This document shows positions 52,536-64,000 of a stretch of 64,000 nucleotides of DNA, piece after piece; position 1 is the stretch's first letter, and each line of letters starts with the position of its first letter. A model generated the notes under the pieces. That model was not told the origin of the DNA and made no database searches. It worked only from the letters and a program-made list of their open reading frames with translations. Source of the stretch: Heterobilharzia americana (lineage: Eukaryota; Platyhelminthes; Trematoda; Strigeidida; Schistosomatidae); assembly GCA_944470555.2 (NCBI GenBank), contig OX104134.1, positions 97,272,701-97,336,700 of the forward strand, written 5' to 3'. The translations under genes and the position numbers were made by a program.

Positions 52536-52830
52536 CTGAGCACTGTGGTAGAATATGCTTCCATTTTGGATTGGTTTTTTTTATATAGCACACAGTAATA
52601 CAGTATATTCTTATCTGATAACGTTTTGAGCATAAGTTACTGATCATTATTATGTTGAGGTAATCAAACAAATTTCAACGTCTGATTTATAAAGTCCGAC
52701 CACCTTATATTCTTTGTTTTAAGTGGTAGTAAAATTTTTCACATCTCCATCAAACGTACCGTATCATTCATAGTATATATGTTGAGTGCTGACTCGATGA
52801 ACGAAGATTCGTCAATCTATTTTTCGCTCT
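52536..52830 (+). repeat. Family C repeat, left of a Penelope-like relic
   Basis: This is a direct match to the reverse complement of 55375..55620: TATAGCACACAGTAATACAG, then TTTGTTTTAAGTGGTAGTAAAAT and CTCGATGAACGAAGATTCG recur in the same order. The two lie in inverted orientation on either side of the Penelope-like fragments. Confidence 0.68.
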
Positions 52831-52999
52831 TCACTTAACTATGTTGAAATTAAATATTGTGTGCATTAAAACTGAAAAAGGCAAAAGAAGACAGGACGAA
52901 ATTTAACAAAATTAAAGATAGCAGTTTTGAATAATCTATCAGTTGACAATAGTAAAGTAGCTTTTTTATGTTGTTGCCTGTGTTCAACCGTTAATCGAA

Positions 53000-53290
53000 C
53001 AGAATCTATCAGTCTGTATTGACATATAGGCTTCTGCACGGATGCCTGGAAATTGCCTTTAGTTTTCGTCTGGGAATAATGATGGATAGTGGATAGCAGT
53101 GGAACCCACGATACACATATCTCGCTGGCCCAGTAAATAAGGCTTTGGCAGTTTAGGCTGTTGGCCCCCGCGTTCGTGTCTCAGTGGGAACAACGTAGCT
53201 CATGCGGAGGCAGTTACGCGCGGCTGATGAGTCCCAAATGGAACGAAACACATGTCCTAGATTCCATCGCTAGCCACTATACATCATTAA
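53000..53290. mobile_element. Two SM-alpha-type SINE fragments, head-to-head
   Basis: A minus-strand part (53000..53120) and a plus-strand part (about 53125..53290) meet near 53125. The plus part carries CTGATGA (53224..53230), GAAA (53245..53248) and a GTC triplet (53254..53256). All core bases are present, but stem I (GCGCGG against CTAGAT) does not pair and stem II has a mismatch. Confidence 0.7.
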
Positions 53291-53867
53291 TATAGTAGTC
53301 TCTGAGTCTGATAAGGATAGTTCAACAATAGTTATAGGAGAATTGTGCACTTTTAACAAAAAAAATGACTAGGACATCTAAAATGGGTCTTATGAATAGA
53401 TCGCGAACCAAAAGATACTGTCATGAATAAGATTATAAAATCTGCAGCCAGCCTGCAATGATGACTGCAGCCATCGGTGGGTGAGTCTGAATATTTTGAT
53501 TTGCTGTCTAAAACTAAAAATCCTAGCAGAATTTACGGTACTTAAAAAGTTCGTGAAGCACTTTTTCAAATTAAACCAAAAGCTGACCCTAGAAATACTC
53601 CGATAAACAGACTGTTTAGATATTTAGCAACGGTACTATATTTGATTAGAAACCTTTGAAATCCTAAACTAGCTAGTTCCTAGGGACTGACTCAGACTTG
53701 CATTTAAAAGAGGATAAAAACATGATTAGTTTCTATGTAGCAATCCTTTATACTAAGAAATCAATCAGCATGGCACCAGAGGAAGGCAGAAGTCAGTTAA
53801 GTATCGACTCAGAACTTACTCACACCACTAAGGCATCTTTCAATGAGATCGTATTACGTGTGTGGTC

Positions 53868-54160
53868 TTAGGAAAAACTACAGGAACAAACTGATGAAGC
53901 TGCAATGGGATTACCTATATCCGTAATAGTACCAAATATATTCATGAGTAGTTGGAAACATATGACTTTCCGCACGTTTAATCCTACCTCCAGGGTATGG
54001 TGGTGATATGTGGATGAGACGTTTACTGTGTTGAAATTGAAACATCTCGATGGCTTCTTCATACATTTAAACTAAGTAGTAGGTGCATTCCGTTTCAATT
54101 ATGAGGTTGAAAATGAACAACAAGAAATAGTTACTTTGAAATGCAAAGCAAAACGAGGAA
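53868..54160 (+). pseudogene. Penelope-like element reverse transcriptase fragment, 5' part
   Basis: The plus frame reads QTDEAAMGLPISVIVPNIFM and then YVDETFTVLKLKHLDGFFIH. These match the conserved Q.DG.AMGSPLSP..ANLFM and YVDDTF boxes of Penelope-like RTs (schistosome Cercyon type). The catalytic second Asp is Glu here and stops follow, so it is dead. The fragment breaks off where two family B SINE units begin. Confidence 0.72.
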
Positions 54161-54165
54161 TAGAC

Positions 54166-54770
54166 GTTGGTTTCAAGTTGGTATCCATCATGGAATAACA
54201 TCTGCTGGAGAACCATTGAAAGCCTGGGAGCACCGAACGGCTGTTTCGTCCTTGTGTGGAACTCACCAGTGCGCACTCGTGACTCCACCAGGGATTGAAG
54301 TTAGGGCGTTCCGGTTCCACACGTTACCCTTGGGCCACTGGGTTGGACTCCATTGGTCCAATTTTCCTACTTCTGCAAGTTCACGACATAATGCAATCTC
54401 ACCACATTGCCGTCCTTGAGTAACTATCTTCATGTATGACTTGATTTGCCCCACGGGTCACGACTTCTGATAAGAACTTCAAAAATGTCATCTAGAAACA
54501 AGTTAGTATTGACCACTGGACAGTAATTCAGTTAGGAGGGCTTATTTTATAGACTTCATTTTGGTATTTATCAAGGACTGACATCAACTGGAGAACCGTT
54601 GGAGCTCTGGGAGCACTGTATGGCTGTTTCGTCTCGGTGTATGACTTCTCAGCAGTGCAAACCCAGGACCTTCATATTCCACGGCCAGTATGTTACCACT
54701 GGGTGGATACTGGTCAATATGCTACCCTTTACAGAAAACCAATACATTAAAACAGGCGTCCAGACTTCTA
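54166..54770 (-). mobile_element. Two family B SINE units inside a Penelope-like relic
   Basis: Units at about 54166..54545 and 54555..54770 both start with the AGTTGGTATCCATCATGG-type end and run in the same direction. The first has lost core bases by deletion. In the second (minus strand) the core strand is CTGAGAA, with G8 changed to A, GAAA present and an AUA triplet. They separate the two parts of the Penelope-like element. Confidence 0.7.
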
Positions 54771-54784
54771 GTCATCTCACCCAA

Positions 54785-55192
54785 TATCAGTTGAATGTTT
54801 AAATAGTCGAGCTAGAAAACTTACTGGTAAATCCAAGAACTTAAATGATGAATCAAAACATATGGATGAACCACTGCTAACTAATAATTATCCTCCAGAG
54901 TTTACAAAGAAATCCGTCAGAACATATAAAAAACTAATTAGTAGTAGTAATATGAACAGTAACGAAGAAATAAGTGGGGAAGAGTTCAGAGCTTTTTTTG
55001 TCTTACCATATGGCGAAAGAACATCAGAAACTTTACCTCAATAAGGCTGAAATTAAGTTGAAATTTAAATCCACAAACTTACTCAGAGATCAGCTTTATC
55101 GGCTTAAGGATCCCATCGACTCAATAAAAATATATATTCTGACCTACCAAATTATATGCAATAAGTGTGAGGTCAAATACTTGAGTTAGACT
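54785..55192 (+). pseudogene. Penelope-like element, C-terminal part, frameshifted
   Basis: Frames carry LLTNNYPPEFTKK, FFVLPYGERTSETL, then after a shift KIYILTYQIICNKCEVKYLS. These correspond to the NNYP..FI, LPY and VYKLTC..C...Y(I/V)G segments between RT and the GIY-YIG endonuclease in Penelope-like elements. It is truncated just where the endonuclease should continue. Confidence 0.72.
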
Positions 55193-55374
55193 AGTCAATC
55201 GATGTCGGCTGTACTATCTGAGCTTTGGAATTTTAGCCAAATGTAGAACGATTGACCTCATTAGAATCAATAACCTCAACAAAATAGCTTGGTTATGACA
55301 ATGCAAGCACTGTAACTTGGCCATGAAATAGGCTGGTTTAAAGCAACTGTACTTAAGTTCAAAATAGTTATGTG

Positions 55375-55620
55375 GGGAGAGGCATTGATTACCGAATCTT
55401 CGTTCATCGAGTAATATGAATGACGCAACACCTTTACCGGAGATGTAAAGAATTTTACTACCACTTAAAACAAAGAATATAAGAACTAGATGTCGATTTT
55501 CGTATGATAATTATGAAACGATAATGACTAACTACTTATGCTCAAGATATTATCATATAAAAATTTACTGTATCACTGTGTGCTATATCAAATTAGTTAA
55601 TCTTATAAAGACTATGTGTA
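55375..55620 (-). repeat. Family C repeat, right of a Penelope-like relic
   Basis: This is the inverted partner of 52536..52830. Shared blocks are CGAATCTTCGTTCATCGAG, TTTTACTACCACTTAAAACA and CTGTATCACTGTGTGCTATA. Confidence 0.68.
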
Positions 55621-55749
55621 TATGAGAATTTTTATAAACATCACAAGGATTATCAGGTTACTTTTCATTTGAATGGATAATTCACAAATTGTCTATTAAC
55701 CAGTTAGTCAAGTGACTGTAAACTACATGACTGTCGGTAGCATCAACGT

Positions 55750-56020
55750 CACCGATTCAATTTGTAAATAATGTCCAAATTGGTTGTAGTGATAGATTCG
55801 AGTCTTAGTGGAAAGAACGTCACTTTGAGAGACGGGTACATCCATCTGATGAGCCTCAAACAAAACGAAACGAGTATTTTGGGTTTCACTGCTAGCCAGT
55901 TTCTATCATTATTACCAAAATAACACTACAGGCAATATCGAGGTATCCATAGAGAGGCCTATATATCAATAGAGACCGATCAGTTTGGTTCAGCCAACGA
56001 CTGGAAATTACAAACAATAC
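55750..56020 (+). mobile_element. SM-alpha-type SINE
   Basis: The tRNA-like box is diverged. The hammerhead tract keeps CTGATGA and GAAA (about 55848..55875), but stems II and I no longer pair. The body CACTGCTAGCCAG...GGCAATATCGAGGTATCC and the GACCGATCAGTTTGG tail are clear. Confidence 0.74.
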
Positions 56021-56510
56021 CATAGCGTTTAAACTGTTTATCCACTTTTCAGCATACTTATTCATTCAAGTTAGTTTGCTAGATTTAGATGGTTTTAACT
56101 TTCCACTTACATGAGATCGGTTGTTTAGGGTGCGTAGTGTTCATGATCTCATGCTTAGACGTGAAGAACGATTATTCAGTGCTAGGACAATCAAAATTTC
56201 GCTGATGAAACCTGTTAGTCGATGTAAGCAGTTTACTTATACCCATGCCTATTTCCATTTTATTTTTTTATCTACTTTGTGTAAGATATTAACTATTTGA
56301 GGCTTTTCAAGGGTATCACCTACAAGCGAAATGTAACTACTCGGTTTAAAACTGAAAAACCTTTACCTGTTAACTATATATGAAAGAGTTAAATGAACAC
56401 CTCAGTCAAAATGAAAGCGGGAATATAAGATTACTGATGATTCTCTAGTGGCATCTATTCAAGTAACCGACCTAAAGTTTACGGACAAAATATTATCTAC
56501 ATATATATTC

Positions 56511-57170
56511 ATGACCTCACTAGCTTAGTGATAAATTCTCTTTTGGTTTCTGTTTCAGGGTTGCAGATATCCCCTGGTGATCAGTGCTGGAAAGTACGGA
56601 ATTCCGGTCTGAGGTTTCACTTGTTCCTAACATCTAACACCAAAACAAAGTGCATCGCAGTGTCATTTCACTCACTTAAGTGACATTATTGAAAATTTGA
56701 CTTCAGGATATCAAAAAGCATACAGCTCGTAATACTTACCAGTTGTTGTATCGATCACCATCCTATGATCAGTTCGCTTGAATATCCACATCTTTTGTTG
56801 GCGAATAATGAAAGCAGTTTGCAGAAAAAATACATACACATAAACATAGTCCTTTAACTACAAACGGCTTTTATCATTCGCCAACAAAAGATGTGGATAT
56901 TCAAGCGAACTGATCATAGGATGGTGATCGATACAACAACTGGTAAGTATTACGAGCTGTATGCTTTTTGATATCCTGAAATCAAATTTTCAATAATGTC
57001 ACTTAAGTGAGTGAAATGATACTGCGATGCACTTTGTTTTGGTGTTAGATGTTAGGAACAAGTGAAACCTCAGACCCGAATTCCGTGCTTTCCAGCACTC
57101 ATCACCAGGGATATCTGCAACCCTGAAACAGAAACCAAAAGAGAATTTACCATTAAGCTAGTGAGGCCAT
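56511..57170. repeat. 660-bp near-perfect palindrome (305-bp arms, 51-bp loop)
   Basis: Left arm 56511..56815 and right arm 56867..57170 are inverted copies with only a handful of mismatches seen by eye. The arms end abruptly at ATGACCTCAC and GTGAGGCCAT. No ORF of note lies inside and neither arm matches the SINE or LINE families here. It could be a fold-back transposon, a MITE-like pair or a palindromic duplication. I see no clear target-site duplication. Confidence 0.93.
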
Positions 57171-57839
57171 AATCTGCTTCCCGATCAAAGCGCATATACA
57201 CCTTGTCGACAAGTACAAGCAAACATGAATGCCAAGTTGTGAATACATATGTATTCAGATAAAAGGTTTAAATAAATGTTAAATATACGATAGAAGATTA
57301 AAACACTTTTGGTGATACCCACGTCACATTCGTACAGTATTAGTGAGACAGAGAACATTTAAAATTACTACTGCAGCTTTTTTACATGATCAGGGGTACT
57401 TTAATTAACATTGAGGACTATCATTAAAGTCAAATCGCTTCATATAGTTCAAAACAATTTGTTTATGGAGAAGAGGTGCTTTACAGTATCACTACAATTA
57501 GTAGTTATATGGAATGAATAATTAACAGGTGGTTTAAGCTGGGAAATATTGAAAATACAGTGGATTACGTAACTAATAGGTCATAGTCTTCAGTATTTTA
57601 ACTATATACACAACTATCCATTTTTCACACTAACAACTTTATTAATACGATTTATGTGAAAACTGGAAGTGGCAGAAGAGCAGATAAGACATAAAGGAAT
57701 TCAATAATAAGAAAGTTAATGAGGGGAGAATGATATGATTTGAAGACAACCTTGATAATGCAATAAGTTATACCAGGGTAATTTTAGAGTTAAGACAGAC
57801 CGTTTTGAACACACGAGGGTGGCTTTAATTTGTGTATCA

Positions 57840-58160
57840 CTAGCATTTCAACAAACCTGAGTGCACACCCCTGACAGCTTCCATACAAAATTGTGAAGGT
57901 TGTTTAATATCACCCCTATGACCTTTATCATAATATGTTTTACAATGGATAATGACGGTTATCCAGCACCTGCACTTATCGATGTTCGTGAACTCAGCTG
58001 CTTTTGTAGTCATGTTTCCCCACCCGCAAGAGCATATCCTAATTAGTCCTCTTTGTGTGTCTACACATACATGTAAATTGATAAACCCAGTGGGATATGA
58101 CAGAATCGTGTATACAGCGTTGAAGTCTATGTTGCAACAGGTGTTTGGTCTTCTCAACTA
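57840..58160 (-). pseudogene. Penelope-like element, probable GIY-YIG region remnant
   Basis: This lies downstream of the RT fragment on the same strand. One frame gives IYQFTCMCRHTKRTN, and after stops VHEH, which resembles the IYQFTC.CG...YIGRT...R..EH pattern of the Penelope endonuclease. The long open frame of about 105 codons here is in another phase and is probably accidental. Confidence 0.45.
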
Positions 58161-58256
58161 TGATAAGCTTCGCTGCATAGTATGTTGTTTCAATATTACG
58201 TTATTATATTATCTGCCGAATGATAATGTAATACAAACGCTTTTCTCTGAAACAGA

Positions 58257-58690
58257 TTACAGACCTGGTTTCAAGGCTGGCTGATTTTTGCAGCGGTTTA
58301 TGAGCTGCAATGAATATTGATTTTCCACTAGTGCTTCAGTTGGTATTTTGATGGCATTATCCATTGAGTCCTCCACACAGACAAGCTGGATCCTTTTGAA
58401 TAGGCAAGTTACCAGACCTCGCTTGTATTGGGTTTTACAAAAGATATGAAAACTTAAATACTGACATCTCGCAGTTGGTTTCTTGTAAATCGACCGTTTT
58501 ATTGAACTGTCATTCCTACGACTTAGGAGCATATCCAAGATTGGTAGACGGTTGTCTTTCTCTTCTTGACATGTTAGGCGTATACCGTTTTGTACAGTGT
58601 CCAGTCTTTCTAATAAGCATGTCGTATCTTCATGCTTGTCACATATCACAATTAAATCATCAACATATCTCTTATAGGGTATAACTTTCC
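58257..58690 (-). pseudogene. Penelope-like element reverse transcriptase fragment
   Basis: The minus frame reads YKRYVDDLIVICDKHEDTTC (about 58611..58670), then LPILDMLLSRRNDSSIKRSI and YKKPTARCQYLSFHIFCKTQ. YVDD is the catalytic box. LDMLLSR..D.S...S.Y.KPT...YL.FH is the diagnostic Penelope-like motif that follows it. About 130 codons stay open, but both ends are truncated. It appears younger than the copy at 53868. Confidence 0.82.
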
Positions 58691-59919
58691 TGACAAGGAA
58701 ATTACCGTTATAAATTTTACTCTCACTTATCTATCATGCTAGCAAAGAAGAGGACTCATATTCATTCACATATAACACTAAGTTAAGTTTTCGTCTTATA
58801 TTACCTGTAAATTGCTTATCGTATGGTAATTCGGTGCCACTGAACCTATTGGCTTTGAATTCAACCACAGATGTTGAAAGTATTGACTTTGTATTCCGCG
58901 TAGTTGCACTGAGATAATGGGGAAAAAACAAGCGTATCTTCTGGTGAAATAGATATTATACAGTTAACAATAAATTTGTATACTTAGACTGAGGGTGGAC
59001 AGTTTAAGTGACAGGATCTTATAGTACTTCGACTCAAAAACACAGAAATCAATATTACATCTTTAATTCAGTACCAGATGATATATTCGAAGATCGTAGG
59101 GGATATACGAGTAAGTTGCTTGTCAGTTTCCTGACTTAAGTCTTCAGTAATATGTGATTGATAAAGTTAGGTATAAGACGCAAGTTAGATGAACATGTGA
59201 AATTAAAACAGACTGAAAATTTCTGGTCAATGCATTCAATAGGTCAAAAATGAGGTAGAAAGCTATTTCATGTCATAGCATTTTTTAAAAATTTCTCAAT
59301 AAACTTGTTTCCTAAATAATACTACTTAGGAGTAATATGTAACTGAAAGTTACCTAGTACCATCTTTAAGAATATTCCTATTATTTAGGCTTATTCTTAT
59401 TGTTGGTGACGATGATAATTTTCGTTCTGCACTTTTTCTAGCAAGACGCATTCTGAAAGGTTTCGATGATCAGCATGAAATGTGTACATAACTTTTATCT
59501 AACGAAAACTTCTAAACATGATTACTTTCGTATTGACTTGGTTTTGCATTCAAAAAAGTCTTTTTTCTACATAAGTGCTTTTATTTACTCACTGTGACAT
59601 TCAATACAATGTAATATTCGTGCAGTTTCGACTAAGTGAAGCTGATCTTATTGATTTAAGGTAACCGTCCAACATCAACGCCACACTTTCAGTTTTATGA
59701 TCAATGATCAATTCTGCATGAACGTGTATTTCGGAAATTAGTTGATCAGATAACCAGTTGTCCTTACAACTTCATACTAAGCTCTCAAGTTTGGAAAAGA
59801 CTAAATGCAGTCTAGGAATTGAACAAACAGTTGAACATTCATCAGGAGGACTAAATGAAAAAGTCATTCTGGAATCACAAGCTTCCATTCACCTCATCTC
59901 ATCACCTTTGCTCTATTCG

Positions 59920-59995
59920 TGGCTAGCAGAAGAATCCAGGACGCGCATTTCGTCCTCTTTGGGACTCTTCATCTGTTAGTTACGACAACACCAAA
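59920..59995 (-). mobile_element. SM-alpha-type SINE fragment with hammerhead
   Basis: The minus strand reads ATGAAGAGTCCCAAAGAGGAC, then GAAATGCGCGTC and CTGGATTC. Stem II, GAAA and the GTC triplet are intact, but CTGACGA has become ATGAAGA. Confidence 0.68.
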
Positions 59996-61819
59996 GTGAT
60001 TGTAATGCACTGTTCACATGTGCCAGAGAAAAACCACATTCCAAGTTGAGTGCCGACATAGGTGAATATTTCCTAGTCCGGTGCTGTGATCAAGGAGTAC
60101 TCGTAAGCTCTTTCGTGTCTTTCTAGAACCGTTAAGTGTTAAGAACCCACTACTGTTTTCCATTAAACAAGGGTTTTGGAGCTTTAGATTTTCTGTTGAA
60201 TATGAAAATAATTTCACAATTTTACCTAGACTTTTTTATAAGAAGAGCTGGTCAAGTTAATTAATAGCGTAAATTATACATACTAAGTAAAGCCAAGTGT
60301 TGGGTGATTCATTTTAATATAACGAAGTCTGAATGACGAAGTTGAAGGTTACCAAGTAAAAGTGAATGATTGCCTAAAAGATCCCACAGATAAAATTGTT
60401 TTCACCGATAAAATCCATAAATATGACATAGCTAGAAGATACAATAGTAATGAAGATACTGAGTGAAGATATAGTGCACCAGAAAGTAATACCACATAAG
60501 CACATTTTTATTTAGCCAAAAATGATTAATTTGGTAATTTTTGAGTATTGATTAATTCGAGTCTGTTTTTAGCCACTTACTAGCATCAATTACTGATCCA
60601 ATGAAGACTTGGAACTAACGGATAGCTGCTTTATCCTAGTTTAGGACTCTCAGAAATGCGCATCTAAGATAGCCCAAAAGGTGATGCCAAGGACTGTTAA
60701 GTCTCATAACTAGCGAGTAGTCAATATGCATTCCACTGGATCCTCACCTAGTGGTTGACTGGTGACCTGCTCATTATGACCCCTGACCGTTTAAGGGAAC
60801 AATCTTGTCGTCGGTCATGTGGATGCGCAGTTGATATACCTAAAAATTGGGTGGGACCGCTATTCAGTGCTACTGTGTTTTCAGTGGTTATCCAAATAAT
60901 TCCAGTTTGCCATGAAAGCCATCTTGAGAATAAAAATGATTTATTTACTCTTCATTTCAACTGCTGCAACATATGAAGCAAAAGAGTTGTGAGCTAACAC
61001 AGACGACGCAGACAAACTTCAGAAGTTCATGCTAATGATGTTCTCTAGAATGATGATGAAAGCTTTAACAATCCAGCTCAGAGAATACAACAGCATCAAA
61101 ACCACCCATATCCGTCATACACTTTTATTTCTTTTAATATTTACTGAATAAAATATTAATTATTAAGTATGCATATCAGGGTGAAAATAAGTCCAGAAAA
61201 ATAGACAGTGCCTGAGGTGAATATGTAGATAAGCTAATTTGCTCACTTTGTTGAATCTGCTTCAAATTCCAACATACCTAATTACCATACGGTAATTGTT
61301 CTTTAACATATACATATGTATTCTCTGAATATATGAAACTTCAGGAGAAGGGAACTGTAACTGCCACATTCACTGCTGGCATAAGTTTACTAGTCCTCCC
61401 TTCAGCGTGTTTTGACGCATACACTTCACTGAGATGTACTATAAAGTATGTAATACATACTTGTACAAATGAATACTTACAATGGGAAAAAGTAGCATGA
61501 TATAACATCCACTCAAATAACCAAGTGGAATTACTTCATGATTCTGCTTGCGAACTGTTTTCTTTTGATAAGCTCAAATGAATATGCCTCTGGGTGTATT
61601 AGGTATAATTAAGTTATCCCCTAGTTTGTCACTTTTCGGCCTATTTATTCGTTTCATTCCATCATCTCATGATCCAACTTCTTGAATAGCTTATTCGGTA
61701 TCAGTAATTTATCACATTTTTTCATAAGAATGACGGAGTATATACCTAATTAAAAAGAAATATGAACAAATAATATTCTTTTCATAAATTCTTATGAATT
61801 TTTGCGATGATAAGATGCT

Positions 61820-62010
61820 TTCATCGCAGTATTCATCATGAACTGATATCAGTTGGAGAACCATTGAAAAACTGTGAGCAATACACAGCTTTCTCGTCCT
61901 AGTTTTAGGAGTCCCATACAAGGACGAAACATCTATCTAGCGCCTACAGATTTTTGATGGTATTCCATTTTATGTCACTTCATAATGAATGCTAACTTGA
62001 AATCAATCAA
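61820..62010 (-). mobile_element. Degraded family B SINE
   Basis: The TTCATCATGAACTGATATCAG end and the AACCATTGAAAAACTG segment are followed by a ribozyme remnant in which the core is lost (GGACGAGAAAGC). A duplicate of the CCCATACAAGGACGAAAC tract is joined behind it. Confidence 0.62.
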
Positions 62011-64000
62011 TCTCCAAAAATCTCCAAACTGAGTTATAAAATGGAGTTGTTCAGTATGAGGCCAAGTTTGCCGTAAATACTTTTCCAAATTAGAATGCAA
62101 TGCTATCATAACCTGTCCGCGCATAAAGAATTTGATGATGAAGTAAAGCCATCAAACAATTGTAATGAGAATAGCTGCTGGTTTTTACAAGAACAAGAGA
62201 GGAGTAATACGTGAGCTGGTTTCTTTCTGAATGCACAGTTCATGTTAGACCAACCGTATTACTACAACTTGAGTTGTGTAGCAAAAGTGTTGGTAAGCTG
62301 CATGCAGTAATTTTCTGAACACGGTGTATGCCAGTAAAATCTGCATCATCATCCATGTAGTGCCGTATGTATAACAGATGTGGTGAGATAGAATTTTTAT
62401 CGCCGTGACTTCATGTTTTCCAAAACAAGCTGGTGGGAGCTCAAGTATCCGGTGACACTTCTGCCTAATCATACGTGCACCCCATGCAACTTCTTCTATA
62501 GGAATAGTACAAATGATTTATGTGAAATTAAGTGCTAAGATTGAGGGAGGTATCTTATAGTCTGTAACTGAGCATTGACCAAATACCAAAGGATATATAC
62601 ATATGTCCTGAATATTAAATCTTATTTATTGCTCTAGTCATAGGATGTCACTTGGTTTCTCTCCCTTGAATTATAAATGCTAAAACAGAGTTTCCTTCTC
62701 CATCTTCATCAGTCCGCATTTGTGATTTATGCAAGTAATGCGTGCTTTCACGAACTTTTCAGGATATTCAGTTTTACCTAAAATATCACGGATACACAGT
62801 AGTTCCTCCTACACACACTCCTTGAAGAAAATTACTCTTGCCATAAGTGTTAAATATCTGATTATATTGTTTTTGTGCCTCATCGGTATGAAGCTGAGAA
62901 AATGTCTGGTCTGTGCCCTTATCATTAGTTTTTTGTGCATACCATCTTTTTAAACAGCGACTTTTTTTGTAATTAACCCATCGGGAAGATGCATGGAATT
63001 ACTGATTTCACTTTTACTATTGAAATAAAATCATGGATTTATACTGGTGAAGTGATCAGAATTGTAGTGCTGCACGCGCAGTCACTAAAGACAGAAAAAG
63101 TATTATCGGTACAGCAGCATATTGGTAACTTCATCTTCAAAAAGGCTGTTTTCCGATTTCACTAAAAATATACCTACGAATAATGGGAATAATGAAGACT
63201 CCCTACCCATTCCATTGGCTTGCCTGTACAAATTACTAACGCGAATGAACTGGGCACTTTTTACAATTTAGTAATAGTTCATTCCGATTATTAATAGAAA
63301 TACCAATGCCTAATAGTCCTCTGTAATAAAGTTTTGCAAATGTAATCCTCGGTTTCATTAAAATAAACACAAGTTAACAAATATGTGCCATCAAGAGATG
63401 CCATGAATTTTTTATTGCATTCAAACTTTTTATTCTCTTATCAGACTGAAATATTTACTTTGACACTTCACTAACTCATTACGCAAACAATGAAGTAATT
63501 GTATCAGACAATTAGTGGTCGTATTTTAAGGTAAATTCAGATAAATTGAAGGAGCATCTCAATTTCGTGCATTTTCGTAAAGCTATACATCCGTGGATTC
63601 AGGCTTCATACAAGTTTTAAATTTTGATGTGGAGAAGAAATTTGTCTGTCATCTTTTGATTTCTTTACTTAGACGACTAAATCTCTTTCTACTTTATTTG
63701 TTGTCTTTCGTCGACTCTAGTTTCTGAAATTCGCTTTCCTCTTGTAATATCAAATCCATTTTTCTTAAATTATCATCGCTGGAGACCTTTTACCAGGTCC
63801 GTTGATGATGATAATAATGCTTTTATATATCCTGAGTGTTTTGAGAGGTTAGTGATGCTCAAAACAATAACAATATAATAGTTCGTTTTCTGACTCAACT
63901 CATCAAGTGTAAGTATTATTAAGTTTTCAAAGTGAACTTCTCTCCATGCTGAGTCTTATGAACAGATTCAGCACACAACTACATTGAATTGAAGATTTAA

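Larger units (their letters stand above)
59000..64000. other. Right-hand flank without recognised genes
   Basis: Apart from the SINE fragments at 59920 and 61820 and a faint relic near 60560..60740, I see no gene, RNA or structured repeat. Short open frames here (for example 62729..62953) have random-looking composition and no splice context. Confidence 0.5.

Noticed and set aside
53224..53262. SM-alpha hammerhead with all core bases, considered an active ribozyme
   Set aside because: Stem I does not pair and stem II has a mismatch, so cleavage is unlikely; kept only as part of the SINE entry.

Overview
This window looks like nuclear DNA from a blood fluke (Schistosoma). It is AT-rich and gene-poor, with very long introns, tRNA-derived SINEs of the SM-alpha type carrying hammerhead-ribozyme remnants, degraded RTE-like (SR2-type) LINE copies and Penelope-like retroelement relics. 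I cannot fix the species from sequence alone.

One protein-coding gene is well supported: a secreted netrin on the minus strand, running from 50562 towards the left edge. One large exon (49275..50562) encodes the signal peptide, the laminin N-terminal (LN) domain and the first laminin-type EGF (LE) domain. After a 26.7 kb intron come two exons of exactly 189 bp each (22395..22583 and 21718..21906). Both encode LE2-type domains that align over 63 residues without gaps. A 156-bp exon (18269..18424) encodes LE3. All these boundaries are phase 1, so each 189-bp exon can be included, skipped or swapped without breaking the frame. A 45-bp in-phase exon candidate at 860..904 could be the linker before the C-terminal netrin (NTR) domain. 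I found no NTR domain here and expect it to the left of position 1.

The remaining DNA is intron or intergenic sequence filled with repeats. Positions 905..18268 (intron 4 if the 45-bp exon is real) hold several copies of one RTE-like LINE. Two of these, about 15 kb apart in opposite orientation, carry a tetranucleotide and a pentanucleotide microsatellite at the same internal sites. The right-hand copy ends about 63 bp from the LE3 donor site. Intron 1 holds many SINE copies, including a near-perfect head-to-head SM-alpha pair (39627..39953). The region upstream of the gene (50581..64000) holds a Penelope-like relic split by SINEs, an inverted pair of 250-bp repeats around it, a 660-bp near-perfect palindrome (56511..57170) and a second Penelope-like relic with a YVDD reverse-transcriptase motif.

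The best candidates for something new are the duplicated LE2 exon pair, which could give mutually exclusive splicing or a four-LE netrin, and a second SINE family, distinct from SM-alpha, that carries a hammerhead-type core of its own (best copy 44766..44811).
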